From an uncultured Erythrobacter sp. (GTDB lineage Bacteria > Pseudomonadota > Alphaproteobacteria > Sphingomonadales > Sphingomonadaceae), in NCBI RefSeq assembly GCF_947497915.1, contig NZ_CANMIJ010000001.1:1051611-1115610 (forward strand): a DNA stretch of 64,000 nt, written 5' to 3'. Both the position numbers and the translations under genes were made by a program. Shown piece after piece: positions 54,742 through 63,639 of the stretch. Every line of letters starts with the position of its first letter. Positions within the stretch are counted from its first letter, which is position 1. The notes below the pieces were generated by a model. The model saw only the letters and a program-made list of their open reading frames with translations. It was not told the origin of the DNA and ran no database searches.

Positions 54742-55682
54742 TGCACCCGTGTGGTTTCGATATCGCGCACTGAAAGATAATCTTGCACACTGCGCTCGCC
54801 AGCAAGGTGCCCTGCGCCAACGGCGATAAAGATCGTGCCCGGCGTATCCAGACGTGTGTCGATCCAGTCCGCCCATTTTTCGTTGCGCTGATACAGCAAA
54901 CGTTCGCCCAGATTGGGGTGCGGGGCGAAGCCTTCATTCATCATCTTGCCCAGCTCTTCAGGTTGGCCATTGGCCCACACTTTGACGAGATCATTGAGCA
55001 TCGTGATCCCTTCGAGCGGGTTTTCGGCCCCTTCGAGCAGGAATAGGATTTGCTGATCAATTGGCAGTTCGTCGAAAAGCGAGATTTGGAATTCGATTGT
55101 TTCGAGCCCGATCCGCTTCGTGTCTTCGCCGACGGCTGCTTCAAGAACAGTTTCAACACCTTTGCTCTCTTCAAAGCCCGAAGCCTGAGCAATGATTTGA
55201 GTCATCGCAATTGAAGCGAGCCACGGTTCCATGCCATCAAAAGTTTCCGCAGGAATACCGATCCTTGCAAGGCCAGCTTCAAATGTCGCTTTCTGCTCTT
55301 CGGTCATCAAACCGCGCAAGGTGCTGCCATCTGTGAGCATTCCTTTTGATCCAACAAGCTGACCCATTGCTTCGATCTTTTCAGGCGTAAGATCAATTTC
55401 GGTGACAAGCGCTTGGGAACTGGCGAGAGCATCGCTGACCATCTTGGTCTTCCAATTCACGTCATCGGGCAGCAGGTGCACGGTGCCAAAAAGGTAGATC
55501 GTCGTGTCTTCATCGGCGACTTTCCACATGGCTGGCACACCGGGTGCATCATCCATCTCTTTTTCAGAGGCGAGGACTTTTTCATCGTCGACAGGCTGAG
55601 TGGATTGCTGCGCAATCGCAGGCGCACCCGCAAACAAAGCAGCAGCGGCGGCGGAAGCAGTGAGGATTGAACGGAATTTCAT
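54738..55682 (-). CDS. TraB/GumN family protein, exported
   Basis: This 314-residue protein has a Sec signal peptide (ILTASAAAAALFAGAPAIA-QQS) and a TraB/GumN domain with GTVHLLPDD and the C-terminal VGAGHLAGERSVQDYL. It is a paralogue of the lipoprotein gene that follows it, with the same GxxH pair and a similar spacing. The ATG at 55682 follows GGAAC. In-frame codons up to 55868 are not conserved. Two family members in one operon suggest a soluble periplasmic copy and a membrane-anchored copy, which is inference. Confidence 0.86.
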   Translation of the reverse strand: MKFRSILTASAAAAALFAGAPAIAQQSTQPVDDEKVLASEKEMDDAPGVPAMWKVADEDTTIYLFGTVHLLPDDVNWKTKMVSDALASSQALVTEIDLTPEKIEAMGQLVGSKGMLTDGSTLRGLMTEEQKATFEAGLARIGIPAETFDGMEPWLASIAMTQIIAQASGFEESKGVETVLEAAVGEDTKRIGLETIEFQISLFDELPIDQQILFLLEGAENPLEGITMLNDLVKVWANGQPEELGKMMNEGFAPHPNLGERLLYQRNEKWADWIDTRLDTPGTIFIAVGAGHLAGERSVQDYLSVRDIETTRVQ

Positions 55683-55756
55683 AGGGATGTTCCTTTTTCG
55701 GAGGGGATAAATAGATGAAAGTGGATTGAAGGTGAATATGCGCGTTGCTCCGCGCC

Positions 55757-56392
55757 CTAAGCATATTTGCGATAGAGCCAGAACGCCGACCACACGGCGA
55801 TGACGATTGAGCATACAATCATCGGGTCCTGCGCAGGAACCCAACCTGCGCGGGATGCCAGCCACCATGATGGGGCCAGGAAGAAATAGACATGCGCTGC
55901 GACGGCCGAACTTTGCAGATAGATTGCGGCTTCGTGTTCATCGACCGATTTCCACCACACCCATGAAACCAGCGGTACGATTATCAGCCAACCGAACAGA
56001 ATAGAGGCTGCCAAGGTGGGGTTTATCGGACCGTTCGAAAACAAAGCGATGTCTCCCGGTTCCCCGCTAAGCGCGAAAGCCATACCCATCACAAAGCCAA
56101 TGCCTGTCACGAAGATCATCAAGTTGCGCGACTTTTTGGCGCTTGGCGCAATTGGTTCGGGAGCGGCGATCGGCCATAATTTCCAAGCGCCGAACGCGAT
56201 AAAGACTATTGCCAAAATTGTGCTGATCAGGATGCCAAAGTCGATACCCGACATCGCTCCGTTGTCGAGCATGGCCTTTGTCAGGCCAAAAAGAACACCG
56301 AGTAAGAACAAGATCATGATACCGGCTATGATCGCGATGATCGCTTTGCGAACTCCGTAAGTCGGTCCGTTTTCTAAATCAGCTTTCGTCAT
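55757..56392 (-). CDS. integral membrane protein paired with Xre regulator
   Basis: This 211-residue protein has six or seven membrane helices (VRKAIIAIIAGIMILFLLGV, ISTILAIVFIAFGAW, LMIFVTGIGFVMGMAFAL and others). No enzyme motif is seen. The ATG lies inside the end of the Xre-type gene (14-base overlap), an arrangement I recognise from proteobacteria where a small Cro/Xre repressor precedes a membrane protein of unknown function. The regulator probably controls both genes. The in-frame reading from 56482 is non-conserved. Confidence 0.75.
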   Translation of the reverse strand: MTKADLENGPTYGVRKAIIAIIAGIMILFLLGVLFGLTKAMLDNGAMSGIDFGILISTILAIVFIAFGAWKLWPIAAPEPIAPSAKKSRNLMIFVTGIGFVMGMAFALSGEPGDIALFSNGPINPTLAASILFGWLIIVPLVSWVWWKSVDEHEAAIYLQSSAVAAHVYFFLAPSWWLASRAGWVPAQDPMIVCSIVIAVWSAFWLYRKYA

Positions 56393-56573
56393 CGAAAATC
56401 TCTTCAATTGTAAGGTGAAATAGGCGTGACAATTTGAACGCAAGGGGAAGGGATGGATCGTGTTTGCCGGTTTCAATGGCATTCACGGCCTGACGTGACA
56501 CATCGAGATGAACAGCCAATTCGGCTTGGCTCCAATTGCGTTCTGCTCGCAGGACTTTGAGTCGATTTTTCAT
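56379..56573 (-). CDS. Xre family helix-turn-helix regulator
   Basis: This 64-residue protein is a single Cro/C1-type HTH with WSQAELAVHLDVSRQAVNAIE as helices 2-3 and a short C-terminal KLFHLTIEEIF-like helix (LFHLTIEEIFDDES). Such minimal regulators usually repress their own operon. A palindrome straddles its start codon, which fits autoregulation. It overlaps the membrane protein gene and is divergent from glyQ. Confidence 0.9.
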   Translation of the reverse strand: MKNRLKVLRAERNWSQAELAVHLDVSRQAVNAIETGKHDPSLPLAFKLSRLFHLTIEEIFDDES

Positions 56574-56587
56574 AGTGGTTCCACTAT
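56572..56587. promoter_or_regulatory. 16-bp palindrome over the Xre start codon (candidate operator)
   Basis: ATAGTGG and CCACTAT are exact inverted repeats separated by TT. The first arm overlaps the Xre ATG. A repressor bound here would block its own gene and the membrane protein after it. Confidence 0.65.
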
Positions 56588-56618
56588 TGCGTATATGTAC
56601 CGTCTCACATCAAGCTGT

Positions 56619-56695
56619 GTCAGGTTACCCTTACTTTATGTCATGCCTTGCTGACCATGTCAAGAAGACCTGACATTGCGTCATGCTAACCTGAC
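56619..56695. repeat. repeat cluster upstream of glyQ
   Basis: GTCAGGTTA (56619-56627) and TAACCTGAC (56687-56695) are an exact 9-bp inverted pair 59 bases apart. GTCATGC occurs at 56640-56646 and 56680-56686, exactly 40 bases apart. CCTGAC recurs at 56669-56674. The cluster lies about 100 bases before glyQ in the gap shared with the Xre gene and may bind a regulator. Confidence 0.5.
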
Positions 56696-56791
56696 CAAAA
56701 CCGCAGAATTGCGCGGGTTTGAAGTGGGCAAAACTGTACATGCTGCGCTGCGGCATTGACGCTGTCGGGGGCATCCGCCATTGCCCGAATC

Positions 56792-57736
56792 ATGGAATCC
56801 GAGGTCAAAACCGCCAGCTCCGAATCGCCTGTCCTGCAGCGCGATCCGACGCGTTCATTTCAGGACATGATCCTGACGCTGCACGATTTCTGGAGCGCGA
56901 ATGGATGCGTCATCCTGCAACCCTATGACATGCGCATGGGGGCGGGCACATTTCACACCGCGACGACACTGCGGGCGCTCGGCCCAGAGCCGTGGAACGC
57001 CGCGTTCGTTCAGCCATGCCGCCGCCCGACAGATGGGCGCTATGGCGAGAACCCGAACCGCCTGCAGCATTACTATCAATATCAAGTCATCCTGAAGCCA
57101 TCGCCGTCCGATATTCAGGAGCTGTACCTCGACAGCCTGAAAGCGATCGGTGTCGATCCGCTCAAGCACGATATCCGCTTTGTCGAGGATGACTGGGAAT
57201 CGCCAACACTGGGCGCATGGGGCCTAGGCTGGGAAGTGTGGTGTGACGGTATGGAAGTCACTCAATTCACCTATTTCCAACAGATGGGCGGGTTTGACTG
57301 CAAACCTGTCGCGGGCGAATTGACCTACGGGCTTGAGCGTCTCGCCATGTATATCCAAGGCGTCGACAGCGTTTATGACCTCGCTTTCAACCAGCACGGC
57401 GTAAGCTACGGCGACGTGTTTCTCGAAAACGAGAAGCAGATGTCGAAAGCCAACTTTGAAGTGTTCGACACCGATCTGCTGTTCAAGAAGTTTGAGATGG
57501 CGGAGGCGGAATGCCGCAACCAGATCGCGAACGATGTGCCGATCGCCGCTTATGAAGAAGCGATCGAGGCGAGCCATATCTTCAACCTGTTGCAAGCGCG
57601 CGGCGTGATCAGCGTTCAAGAACGCGCGAGCTACATGGGCCGAGTGCGCGATCTGGCGCGCGGCTCGTGTGAGAAATATGCCGAGCTGAAAGCGCCCGAA
57701 TGGGCCGAGAAGTATCCGGAATGGAGCCTGCTCTGA
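56792..57736 (+). CDS. glyQ: glycyl-tRNA synthetase alpha subunit
   Basis: GlyQ holds the catalytic class II core of the alpha2beta2-type glycyl-tRNA synthetase. The 314-residue sequence has [58 protein letters not shown] and [20 protein letters not shown]. The ATG at 56792 gives a slight N-terminal extension over the usual 290-300 residues. The stop overlaps the glyS ATG by one base, so the subunits are made together. The repeat cluster upstream is a possible control site. Confidence 0.97.
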   Translation: MESEVKTASSESPVLQRDPTRSFQDMILTLHDFWSANGCVILQPYDMRMGAGTFHTATTLRALGPEPWNAAFVQPCRRPTDGRYGENPNRLQHYYQYQVILKPSPSDIQELYLDSLKAIGVDPLKHDIRFVEDDWESPTLGAWGLGWEVWCDGMEVTQFTYFQQMGGFDCKPVAGELTYGLERLAMYIQGVDSVYDLAFNQHGVSYGDVFLENEKQMSKANFEVFDTDLLFKKFEMAEAECRNQIANDVPIAAYEEAIEASHIFNLLQARGVISVQERASYMGRVRDLARGSCEKYAELKAPEWAEKYPEWSLL

Positions 57737-60033
57737 TGGCCGATTTCCTGCTTGAACTCCGATCCGAAGAAATCCCTGCACGCATGCAGAAAGGCGCGCG
57801 CGGCGAACTGGAGAAACTGTTCCGCCGCGAAATGGACGCTGCCGGTATTGGGGCCGGTGTCGCCTCTGGTGACCTGACGGTATGGTCCACCCCGCGCCGC
57901 CTTGCCTTGATTGCGCGCGGTTTGCCGACCGAGACAGAAGCTGTGCGCGAGGAAGCCAAAGGGCCGCCCGTTGGCGCGCCGGATCAAGCCGTTGACGGGT
58001 TCTGCCGCAAGAATGGCGTGGACCGCGATGCACTGGAAGTGCGTGAAGTTAAGGGCCGTGAGACGTATTTCACTGTCATCGAAAAGCCGGGTCAGGCTGT
58101 CACCGATCTGCTCGCCGCGGCGATCCCAGCGATCATCCGCGATTTCTCTTGGCCGAAAAGCATGCGTTGGGGCGATGCCTCGATCAGCAGCGAAAGCCTG
58201 AAATGGGTGCGGCCTTTGTCGGGCATCATCGCATTGCTCGACGGCGAAGTGGTGCCTGTCGTCGCGTACGGCATTGTCAGCGGCAATGTGACGCGAGGCC
58301 ACCGTTTCCACTCTTCTGGCGAAATCGCGATTTCGGGCGCGGAAACCTATGCCGGAAACCTGCGCGAAGCCTCTGTGATCGTCGATCACGAAGAGCGCGC
58401 CGCGATCATTCGCGAAGGCGCGCGCAAAGCCGCCGAGGCTGCCGGCCTAAAACTGGTTGAAGATGAAGGCTTGGTGGTCGAGAATGCCGGCCTGACCGAG
58501 TGGCCAGAGCCGTTGCTTGGCCGGTTCGAAGATGATTTCCTAGACGTGCCGCCGGAGACGATCCAGCTGACGGCGCGGGTGAACCAGAAATATTTCGTGT
58601 GCGAGTATGCAGACGGCAATCTGGCCAACGCCTTTATCTGCACCGCCAATATCGACGCCGCCGATCCGGCTGTGGTGGTGGATGGCAACCGCAAGGTTCT
58701 GGCCGCACGTTTGAGCGATGCGCGGTTCTTCTGGGAATTGGACCAGAAGAAAACGCTGGCTGAACACGCCAAGGGTCTGGAGCGGATTACGTTTCACGAG
58801 AAGCTGGGCACCGTCGCCGACAAGGTAGAGCGTGTGGCGAAGCTGGCGCGATGGCTGTGCGAAGAGGGCATCGTCAAAGGTGATCCTGATCTGGCCGAAC
58901 AGGCGGCGCGGCTTTGCAAAGCCGATCTGGTCACCGAAATGGTTGGTGAATTTCCCGAACTACAGGGCCTAATGGGTGGATATTACGCCGCCAAGGAAGG
59001 CTTGCCAGTCGAAGTGTCAGACGCAATCCGCGATCACTACAAGCCGGTGGGGCAGGGCGATGATGTGCCGACTGCTCCGGTAACGGTTGCGGTGAGTTTG
59101 GCGGATAAATTAGATAGCCTACTTTCCCTATACGCCGTCGTTGGACCACCGACAGGATCTAAGGACCCATTTGCACAAAGAAGAAGCGCTTTGGGCATTT
59201 TGGCAACGGAACAGCAGAATAATCTTCGCTTAAGTATCAATGCAGTCTTCGATCTCTTGTTCACATCTGCAATTGATCTTCAGCTAGAAAAAGCGGCTCG
59301 TTCCGAGCAAGATTCTCCCGCGAACGAGGGAAAATCCACATTCCACGATTTCCGTGAGAAGCGTCGAGCTGATGGAAGCTCACCGTTGGAAATATTGGTG
59401 GATTTTGTCGCACCCGAAGGCGGGCTGGATCGGGAAAGTGAGCGGTTGGTCGCTAAACTCAGAATGTCAAAGCGGGCTCATGAAGCAATCCAAATTGGTT
59501 TCAATTATGGAGTGAGTGCCGATAAACAGGCTGACATTATCGATTTCTTCGCAGACCGCCTCAAAGTCCAACAACGCGAAGCGGGCGTTCGTCACGACCT
59601 GATTGACGCGGTGTTTGCGCTTGGCGGTGAAGACGATCTCGTCCGCCTCCTCGCCCGCGTCCATGCGCTTCAGGCCTTTGTCGAAACCGAAGACGGCACA
59701 AACCTCCTCGCCGGATACAAACGCGCGGCCAACATCCTGAAGAAAGAAGAGTGGGAATCGAAAGATGTTTCCTACTCGCCCGAGCCCGCCGAAAAGGCTC
59801 TGATCGATGCGCTCGACGCAGCCGAGCCGAAAGCGGCCACGGCGATTGAGGCGGAGGATTTCGCCGCCGCCATGTCCGCTCTCGCCAGCTTGCGCGCGCC
59901 TATCGACCGGTTCTTTGAAGATGTGATTGTCAATGCCGATGAGCCGCATGTCCGCGCGGCGCGGCTCGATTTGCTCGCGCGGTTCCGCGATGCGGTGCAC
60001 CGTGTGGCAGATTTCAGCCGGATTGAAGGATGA
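57736..60033 (+). CDS. glyS: glycyl-tRNA synthetase beta subunit
   Basis: GlyS binds tRNA-Gly and completes the synthetase with GlyQ. The 765-residue protein has the N-terminal DFLLELRSEEIPARM, the central RLSDARFFWELDQKKTLAEH and EKLGTVADKVER, ADKLDSLLSLYAV with TGSKDPFAQRRSALG, and a C-terminal anticodon-binding part. Length is normal. A segment of about 420 bases (59101-59520) is visibly richer in A+T and uses different codons from the rest, though the frame and conserved residues continue through it. This hints at a gene-conversion patch or local divergence. Confidence 0.96.
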   Translation: MADFLLELRSEEIPARMQKGARGELEKLFRREMDAAGIGAGVASGDLTVWSTPRRLALIARGLPTETEAVREEAKGPPVGAPDQAVDGFCRKNGVDRDALEVREVKGRETYFTVIEKPGQAVTDLLAAAIPAIIRDFSWPKSMRWGDASISSESLKWVRPLSGIIALLDGEVVPVVAYGIVSGNVTRGHRFHSSGEIAISGAETYAGNLREASVIVDHEERAAIIREGARKAAEAAGLKLVEDEGLVVENAGLTEWPEPLLGRFEDDFLDVPPETIQLTARVNQKYFVCEYADGNLANAFICTANIDAADPAVVVDGNRKVLAARLSDARFFWELDQKKTLAEHAKGLERITFHEKLGTVADKVERVAKLARWLCEEGIVKGDPDLAEQAARLCKADLVTEMVGEFPELQGLMGGYYAAKEGLPVEVSDAIRDHYKPVGQGDDVPTAPVTVAVSLADKLDSLLSLYAVVGPPTGSKDPFAQRRSALGILATEQQNNLRLSINAVFDLLFTSAIDLQLEKAARSEQDSPANEGKSTFHDFREKRRADGSSPLEILVDFVAPEGGLDRESERLVAKLRMSKRAHEAIQIGFNYGVSADKQADIIDFFADRLKVQQREAGVRHDLIDAVFALGGEDDLVRLLARVHALQAFVETEDGTNLLAGYKRAANILKKEEWESKDVSYSPEPAEKALIDALDAAEPKAATAIEAEDFAAAMSALASLRAPIDRFFEDVIVNADEPHVRAARLDLLARFRDAVHRVADFSRIEG

Positions 60034-60105
60034 AACGGGGCGCCGCTCGCCTGTCCGTCACCTTTGAGACAGTTGAAGAAAAACAATGATTTAATCTTGA
60101 TTGTG

Positions 60106-60126
60106 AAAGTGACACGGTGTCACTTT
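60106..60126. promoter_or_regulatory. 21-bp palindrome upstream of ppdK (candidate operator)
   Basis: AAAGTGACAC (60106-60115) and GTGTCACTTT (60117-60126) are exact inverted repeats around a single G. The site ends 22 bases before the ppdK ATG, a place suited to repression. The regulator is unknown. TGACA/TGTCA dyads are common for TetR- and GntR-class proteins, but nothing here identifies one. Confidence 0.7.
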
Positions 60127-60148
60127 TGTCAACTTCGTAGGAAATTAA

Positions 60149-62821
60149 ATGTCGCAGCAAACGGTCTACACTTTCGGCGGAGCAGCCCCGCACGACGATC
60201 CCCGTCAGCGCGACAAGACCATCACCGGCGGCAAGGGCGCGAACCTTGCCGAGATGGCGAGCATCGGCCTGCCGGTGCCCCCGGGCTTCACGATCACGAC
60301 CGAAGAAAGTGTTCGCTATCTGCGCGAAGGCGCGGATTTCTCCGATGCTCTGCGCGGCGAGGTCGCGAATGCGCTAACCCATATCGAAGCCGCTGCGGGC
60401 AAGAGTTTCGGCGATGCGTCTGATCCGCTGCTTGTATCGGTTCGATCCGGCGCACGGGTTTCGATGCCGGGTATGATGGACACCGTCCTCAACCTGGGCC
60501 TCAACGATGCGACGGTTGAAGGGCTTGCAAATACTTCCGGTGACGAGCGTTTTGCATGGGACAGTTACCGGCGGTTTATCCAGATGTATTCGGACGTGGT
60601 GCTCGGCCTAGATCACGGATTATTCGAAGAAGCTTTGGAGATCGTCAAAGAAGACAACGGCTTTTACGCCGATACGGAGCTTTCTGCCGACGACTGGCGC
60701 GCTCTGGTTGCGGAGTTCAAAGCTCTAGTCGAGCAAGAGCAGGGTAAGCCGTTCCCGCAGGATGTGACCGAGCAGCTATGGGGCGCAATCGCCGCCGTCT
60801 TCGACAGCTGGGATAGCGACCGGGCGAAGGTATACCGCCGCCTGAACGATATTCCCGCCGATTGGGGCACCGCCGTCAATGTGCAGGCGATGGTGTTCGG
60901 CAATATGGGCGACACATCGGCAACTGGCGTGGCCTTCACCCGCGATCCGGCGACCGGCAACCGCGACTATTATGGCGAATATCTGATCAACGCTCAGGGT
61001 GAGGACGTGGTTGCGGGCATTCGCACGCCGCAATATCTGACGAAGGATGCGCGCGAGACGGCAGGCGCAAAACCGCTTTCGATGGAAGAGGCGATGCCGG
61101 ATGCTTACGGGGAGCTGGCGCGCGTGTTCGACCTACTCGAAGCGCATTACAAAGACATGCAGGACATCGAATTTACCGTGGAGCGCGGTAAGCTTTGGAT
61201 GCTGCAAACCCGATCAGGCAAGCGGACGGCGAAAGCGGCGCTTAAAATGGCGGTCGAGATGGTTGGCGAGGGGCTAATTGACGAGCAAGAGGCTGTGCGC
61301 CGCGTCGATCCGATGGCGCTCGATCAACTGCTTCACCCGACGCTGGACCCCGATGCACCGCGCAATATCATGACGACGGGGCTTCCAGCCTCACCGGGCG
61401 CAGCAGCGGGTAAGATCGTGCTGGATGCCGACACGGCGGAGCAATGGTCGCAGCGCGGCGACAAAGTGATCCTCGTGCGCGTCGAAACTTCGCCAGAGGA
61501 CATTCACGGCATGCACGCGGCGCAAGGCATCCTGACCGCTCGCGGCGGCATGACGTCACACGCCGCCGTTGTTGCGCGCGGTATGGGCCGGCCTTGCGTG
61601 TCAGGCGCAAGCGCCGTTTCGATTGACCGCGACAGCCGGACTTTACGGATCGGCGAAAAGGAATTGAAAGAAGGCGACGAAATCACTCTCGACGGTGCCA
61701 AAGGTGAGGTGATGCTCGGCATTGTGCCGACCGTTGAGCCAGAGTTGGTTGGCGATTTCGGCACTCTGATGGATTGGGCGGACAAGCTGCGCCGGATGCG
61801 GGTGCGCACCAATGCGGAAACGCCGGACGATTGCCGGATGGCGCGTCAATTTGGCGCAGAGGGTATCGGCCTTTGCCGGACGGAGCACATGTTCTTTGAC
61901 GCAGGGCGGATCAGCGCAGTGCGCCAGATGATTCTAGCAGAAGACGAAGCGGGACGGCGCAAAGCTCTCGACGTATTGCTGCCCGAACAGCGCGCTGATT
62001 TTACCGCGATTTTTGAGGTGATGGCGGGGCTTCCTTGCACCATTCGCTTGCTCGATCCGCCGCTGCACGAATTCCTGCCGCATGGCGATGCAGAGTTTGC
62101 TGACCTTGCCGATGCAACCGGCCTTGGTGTCGATCACTTGAAGCGCCGCGCTGGTGAATTGCATGAATTCAACCCGATGCTGGGTCATCGCGGCTGCCGC
62201 CTCGGGATCACTTTCCCAGAGATTTACGAGATGCAGGCCCGCGCGATTTTTGAAGCCGTTTGCGCCGTGCAAAAAGAAAGCGGTGAAGCGCCGCTACCTG
62301 AAATCATGATCCCGCTGGTGGCGACACGGCGCGAGTTGGAATTGCTGCGTGCCCTAATCGAACGCGTCGCAGAAGAGGTTTTCGAAGAGCAAAGCGCGCG
62401 GGTTGAGTATCTGGTCGGCACAATGATCGAATTGCCTCGCGCGGCATTGATGGCGGGCGAGATTGCACACGAAGGCGCGTTCTTTAGCTTCGGCACAAAC
62501 GACCTGACGCAGACAACGCTGGGCGTGTCACGAGACGATTCCGCGCGCTTCCTCGCACCGTATGTCGACAAAGGCATCTTCCCACGCGATCCATTCGTCA
62601 GTCTTGATATTGATGGCGTGGGTCAGCTGGTGGAGATGGCGGCAGATAGGGGCAGGGCGACGCGGCCCGATATCAAGCTGGGCATCTGCGGCGAACATGG
62701 CGGCGATCCGGCCAGCATCGCGTTCTGCGAAGAAGTTGGTCTCGATTACGTCAGCGCGTCGCCGTACCGGGTTCCGATCGCACGGCTTGCGGCGGCTCAG
62801 GCGGCCTTGGCCAAAAAATAG
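60149..62821 (+). CDS. ppdK: pyruvate, phosphate dikinase
   Basis: PPDK interconverts pyruvate, ATP and phosphate with PEP, AMP and diphosphate, either for gluconeogenesis or PPi-dependent glycolysis. The 890-residue protein has the N-terminal nucleotide-binding domain (GGKGANLAEMASIGLPVPPG), the phosphohistidine block GGMTSHAAVVARGMGRPCVSG with catalytic His, and the C-terminal PEP/pyruvate domain ending near GICGEHGGDP with its catalytic Cys. Length is normal. A palindrome lies upstream. It follows glyS by 115 bases with no gene between. Confidence 0.97.
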   Translation: MSQQTVYTFGGAAPHDDPRQRDKTITGGKGANLAEMASIGLPVPPGFTITTEESVRYLREGADFSDALRGEVANALTHIEAAAGKSFGDASDPLLVSVRSGARVSMPGMMDTVLNLGLNDATVEGLANTSGDERFAWDSYRRFIQMYSDVVLGLDHGLFEEALEIVKEDNGFYADTELSADDWRALVAEFKALVEQEQGKPFPQDVTEQLWGAIAAVFDSWDSDRAKVYRRLNDIPADWGTAVNVQAMVFGNMGDTSATGVAFTRDPATGNRDYYGEYLINAQGEDVVAGIRTPQYLTKDARETAGAKPLSMEEAMPDAYGELARVFDLLEAHYKDMQDIEFTVERGKLWMLQTRSGKRTAKAALKMAVEMVGEGLIDEQEAVRRVDPMALDQLLHPTLDPDAPRNIMTTGLPASPGAAAGKIVLDADTAEQWSQRGDKVILVRVETSPEDIHGMHAAQGILTARGGMTSHAAVVARGMGRPCVSGASAVSIDRDSRTLRIGEKELKEGDEITLDGAKGEVMLGIVPTVEPELVGDFGTLMDWADKLRRMRVRTNAETPDDCRMARQFGAEGIGLCRTEHMFFDAGRISAVRQMILAEDEAGRRKALDVLLPEQRADFTAIFEVMAGLPCTIRLLDPPLHEFLPHGDAEFADLADATGLGVDHLKRRAGELHEFNPMLGHRGCRLGITFPEIYEMQARAIFEAVCAVQKESGEAPLPEIMIPLVATRRELELLRALIERVAEEVFEEQSARVEYLVGTMIELPRAALMAGEIAHEGAFFSFGTNDLTQTTLGVSRDDSARFLAPYVDKGIFPRDPFVSLDIDGVGQLVEMAADRGRATRPDIKLGICGEHGGDPASIAFCEEVGLDYVSASPYRVPIARLAAAQAALAKK

Positions 62822-62831
62822 ACGCGAAGGT

Positions 62832-63584
62832 TTAGCGCCAGCCCGTCAGGACGAGAATTTCAAAGGTCTCGGTGACTTTGCCATCCTCGTCGCGGAGGCT
62901 GTCGAAAAGTTCGCTAGCACGCCGCCATCCTTCACGGGTTATCGGCGGGGCGGGACTAGCCAGCGAGCTGGTCAAACCGTGATCGCGCAAGTCCGAAATC
63001 AGGGTTTCCAGCTCGCCAAACCGAACTTTGAGAGGGTAGGAATCGACGACTTGCCGCGAGAAACCCGCGCGTTCTAGCAAGGCCGTGCCTGCGCGAATAT
63101 CGACCTGAGGGTGAATGCGGGCGGCGGGCCTGTCTCCATCCGCGGCAAGCGCCAATTGACGAAGTGTGGGCACACTGCCAGCCCCCGGAAACGCGGCCAC
63201 AAACAAGCCTCCTTCAGCGAGGGAATTGCGAGCATGGATCAGAGCGCCGGGCAAATCATTCACCGTGCCAAGGCCGAGTAAATGGACGTAGAGATCGTAA
63301 GTCGCGGTGGCGATCGGCTGTTCTTCATCAAGGTCGCCAAGTGCAGCCGTTTCCAGCTTTCCTACTCCGGAACTGAGACGTAGCGACAATTCATCTGCCC
63401 CGCCGCCCGCAACCATGGCGTTGGCCGGATCGAACTGCATAAAGTCTAGCCGTTCGGCAATGTCATCCGCGAGCGCTTTGGTAAGGTAATTTGCAGCATC
63501 AATGGAGGATTGGCGCGAACGAGCTCGCTTCCATTTTGCAGCGGCTCGCTGACGGTCAAAAATGCGGGGCGGGGCGCGTTCCAT
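62832..63584 (-). CDS. SAM-dependent methyltransferase (BioC/NDUFAF5-like)
   Basis: This 250-residue protein carries a class I methyltransferase-like fold. ERAPPRIFDRQRAAAKWKRA at the N-terminus, DLYVHLLGLGTVNDLPGALI in the middle and GGLFVAAFPG later are typical of the BioC/NDUFAF5-type proteins of alphaproteobacteria. Their substrates vary. The glycine-rich SAM loop is weak (MVAGGGADELSLRL). An in-frame ATG at 63638 leaves only one base to the divergent comF start, so 63584 is preferred. It converges on ppdK. Confidence 0.8.
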   Translation of the reverse strand: MERAPPRIFDRQRAAAKWKRARSRQSSIDAANYLTKALADDIAERLDFMQFDPANAMVAGGGADELSLRLSSGVGKLETAALGDLDEEQPIATATYDLYVHLLGLGTVNDLPGALIHARNSLAEGGLFVAAFPGAGSVPTLRQLALAADGDRPAARIHPQVDIRAGTALLERAGFSRQVVDSYPLKVRFGELETLISDLRDHGLTSSLASPAPPITREGWRRASELFDSLRDEDGKVTETFEILVLTGWR

Positions 63585-63639
63585 GCTTTGCCCCTGCCGC
63601 GCTTGCCAGCGCAGTGCAAGCCATGCGAGGTCATCCATA

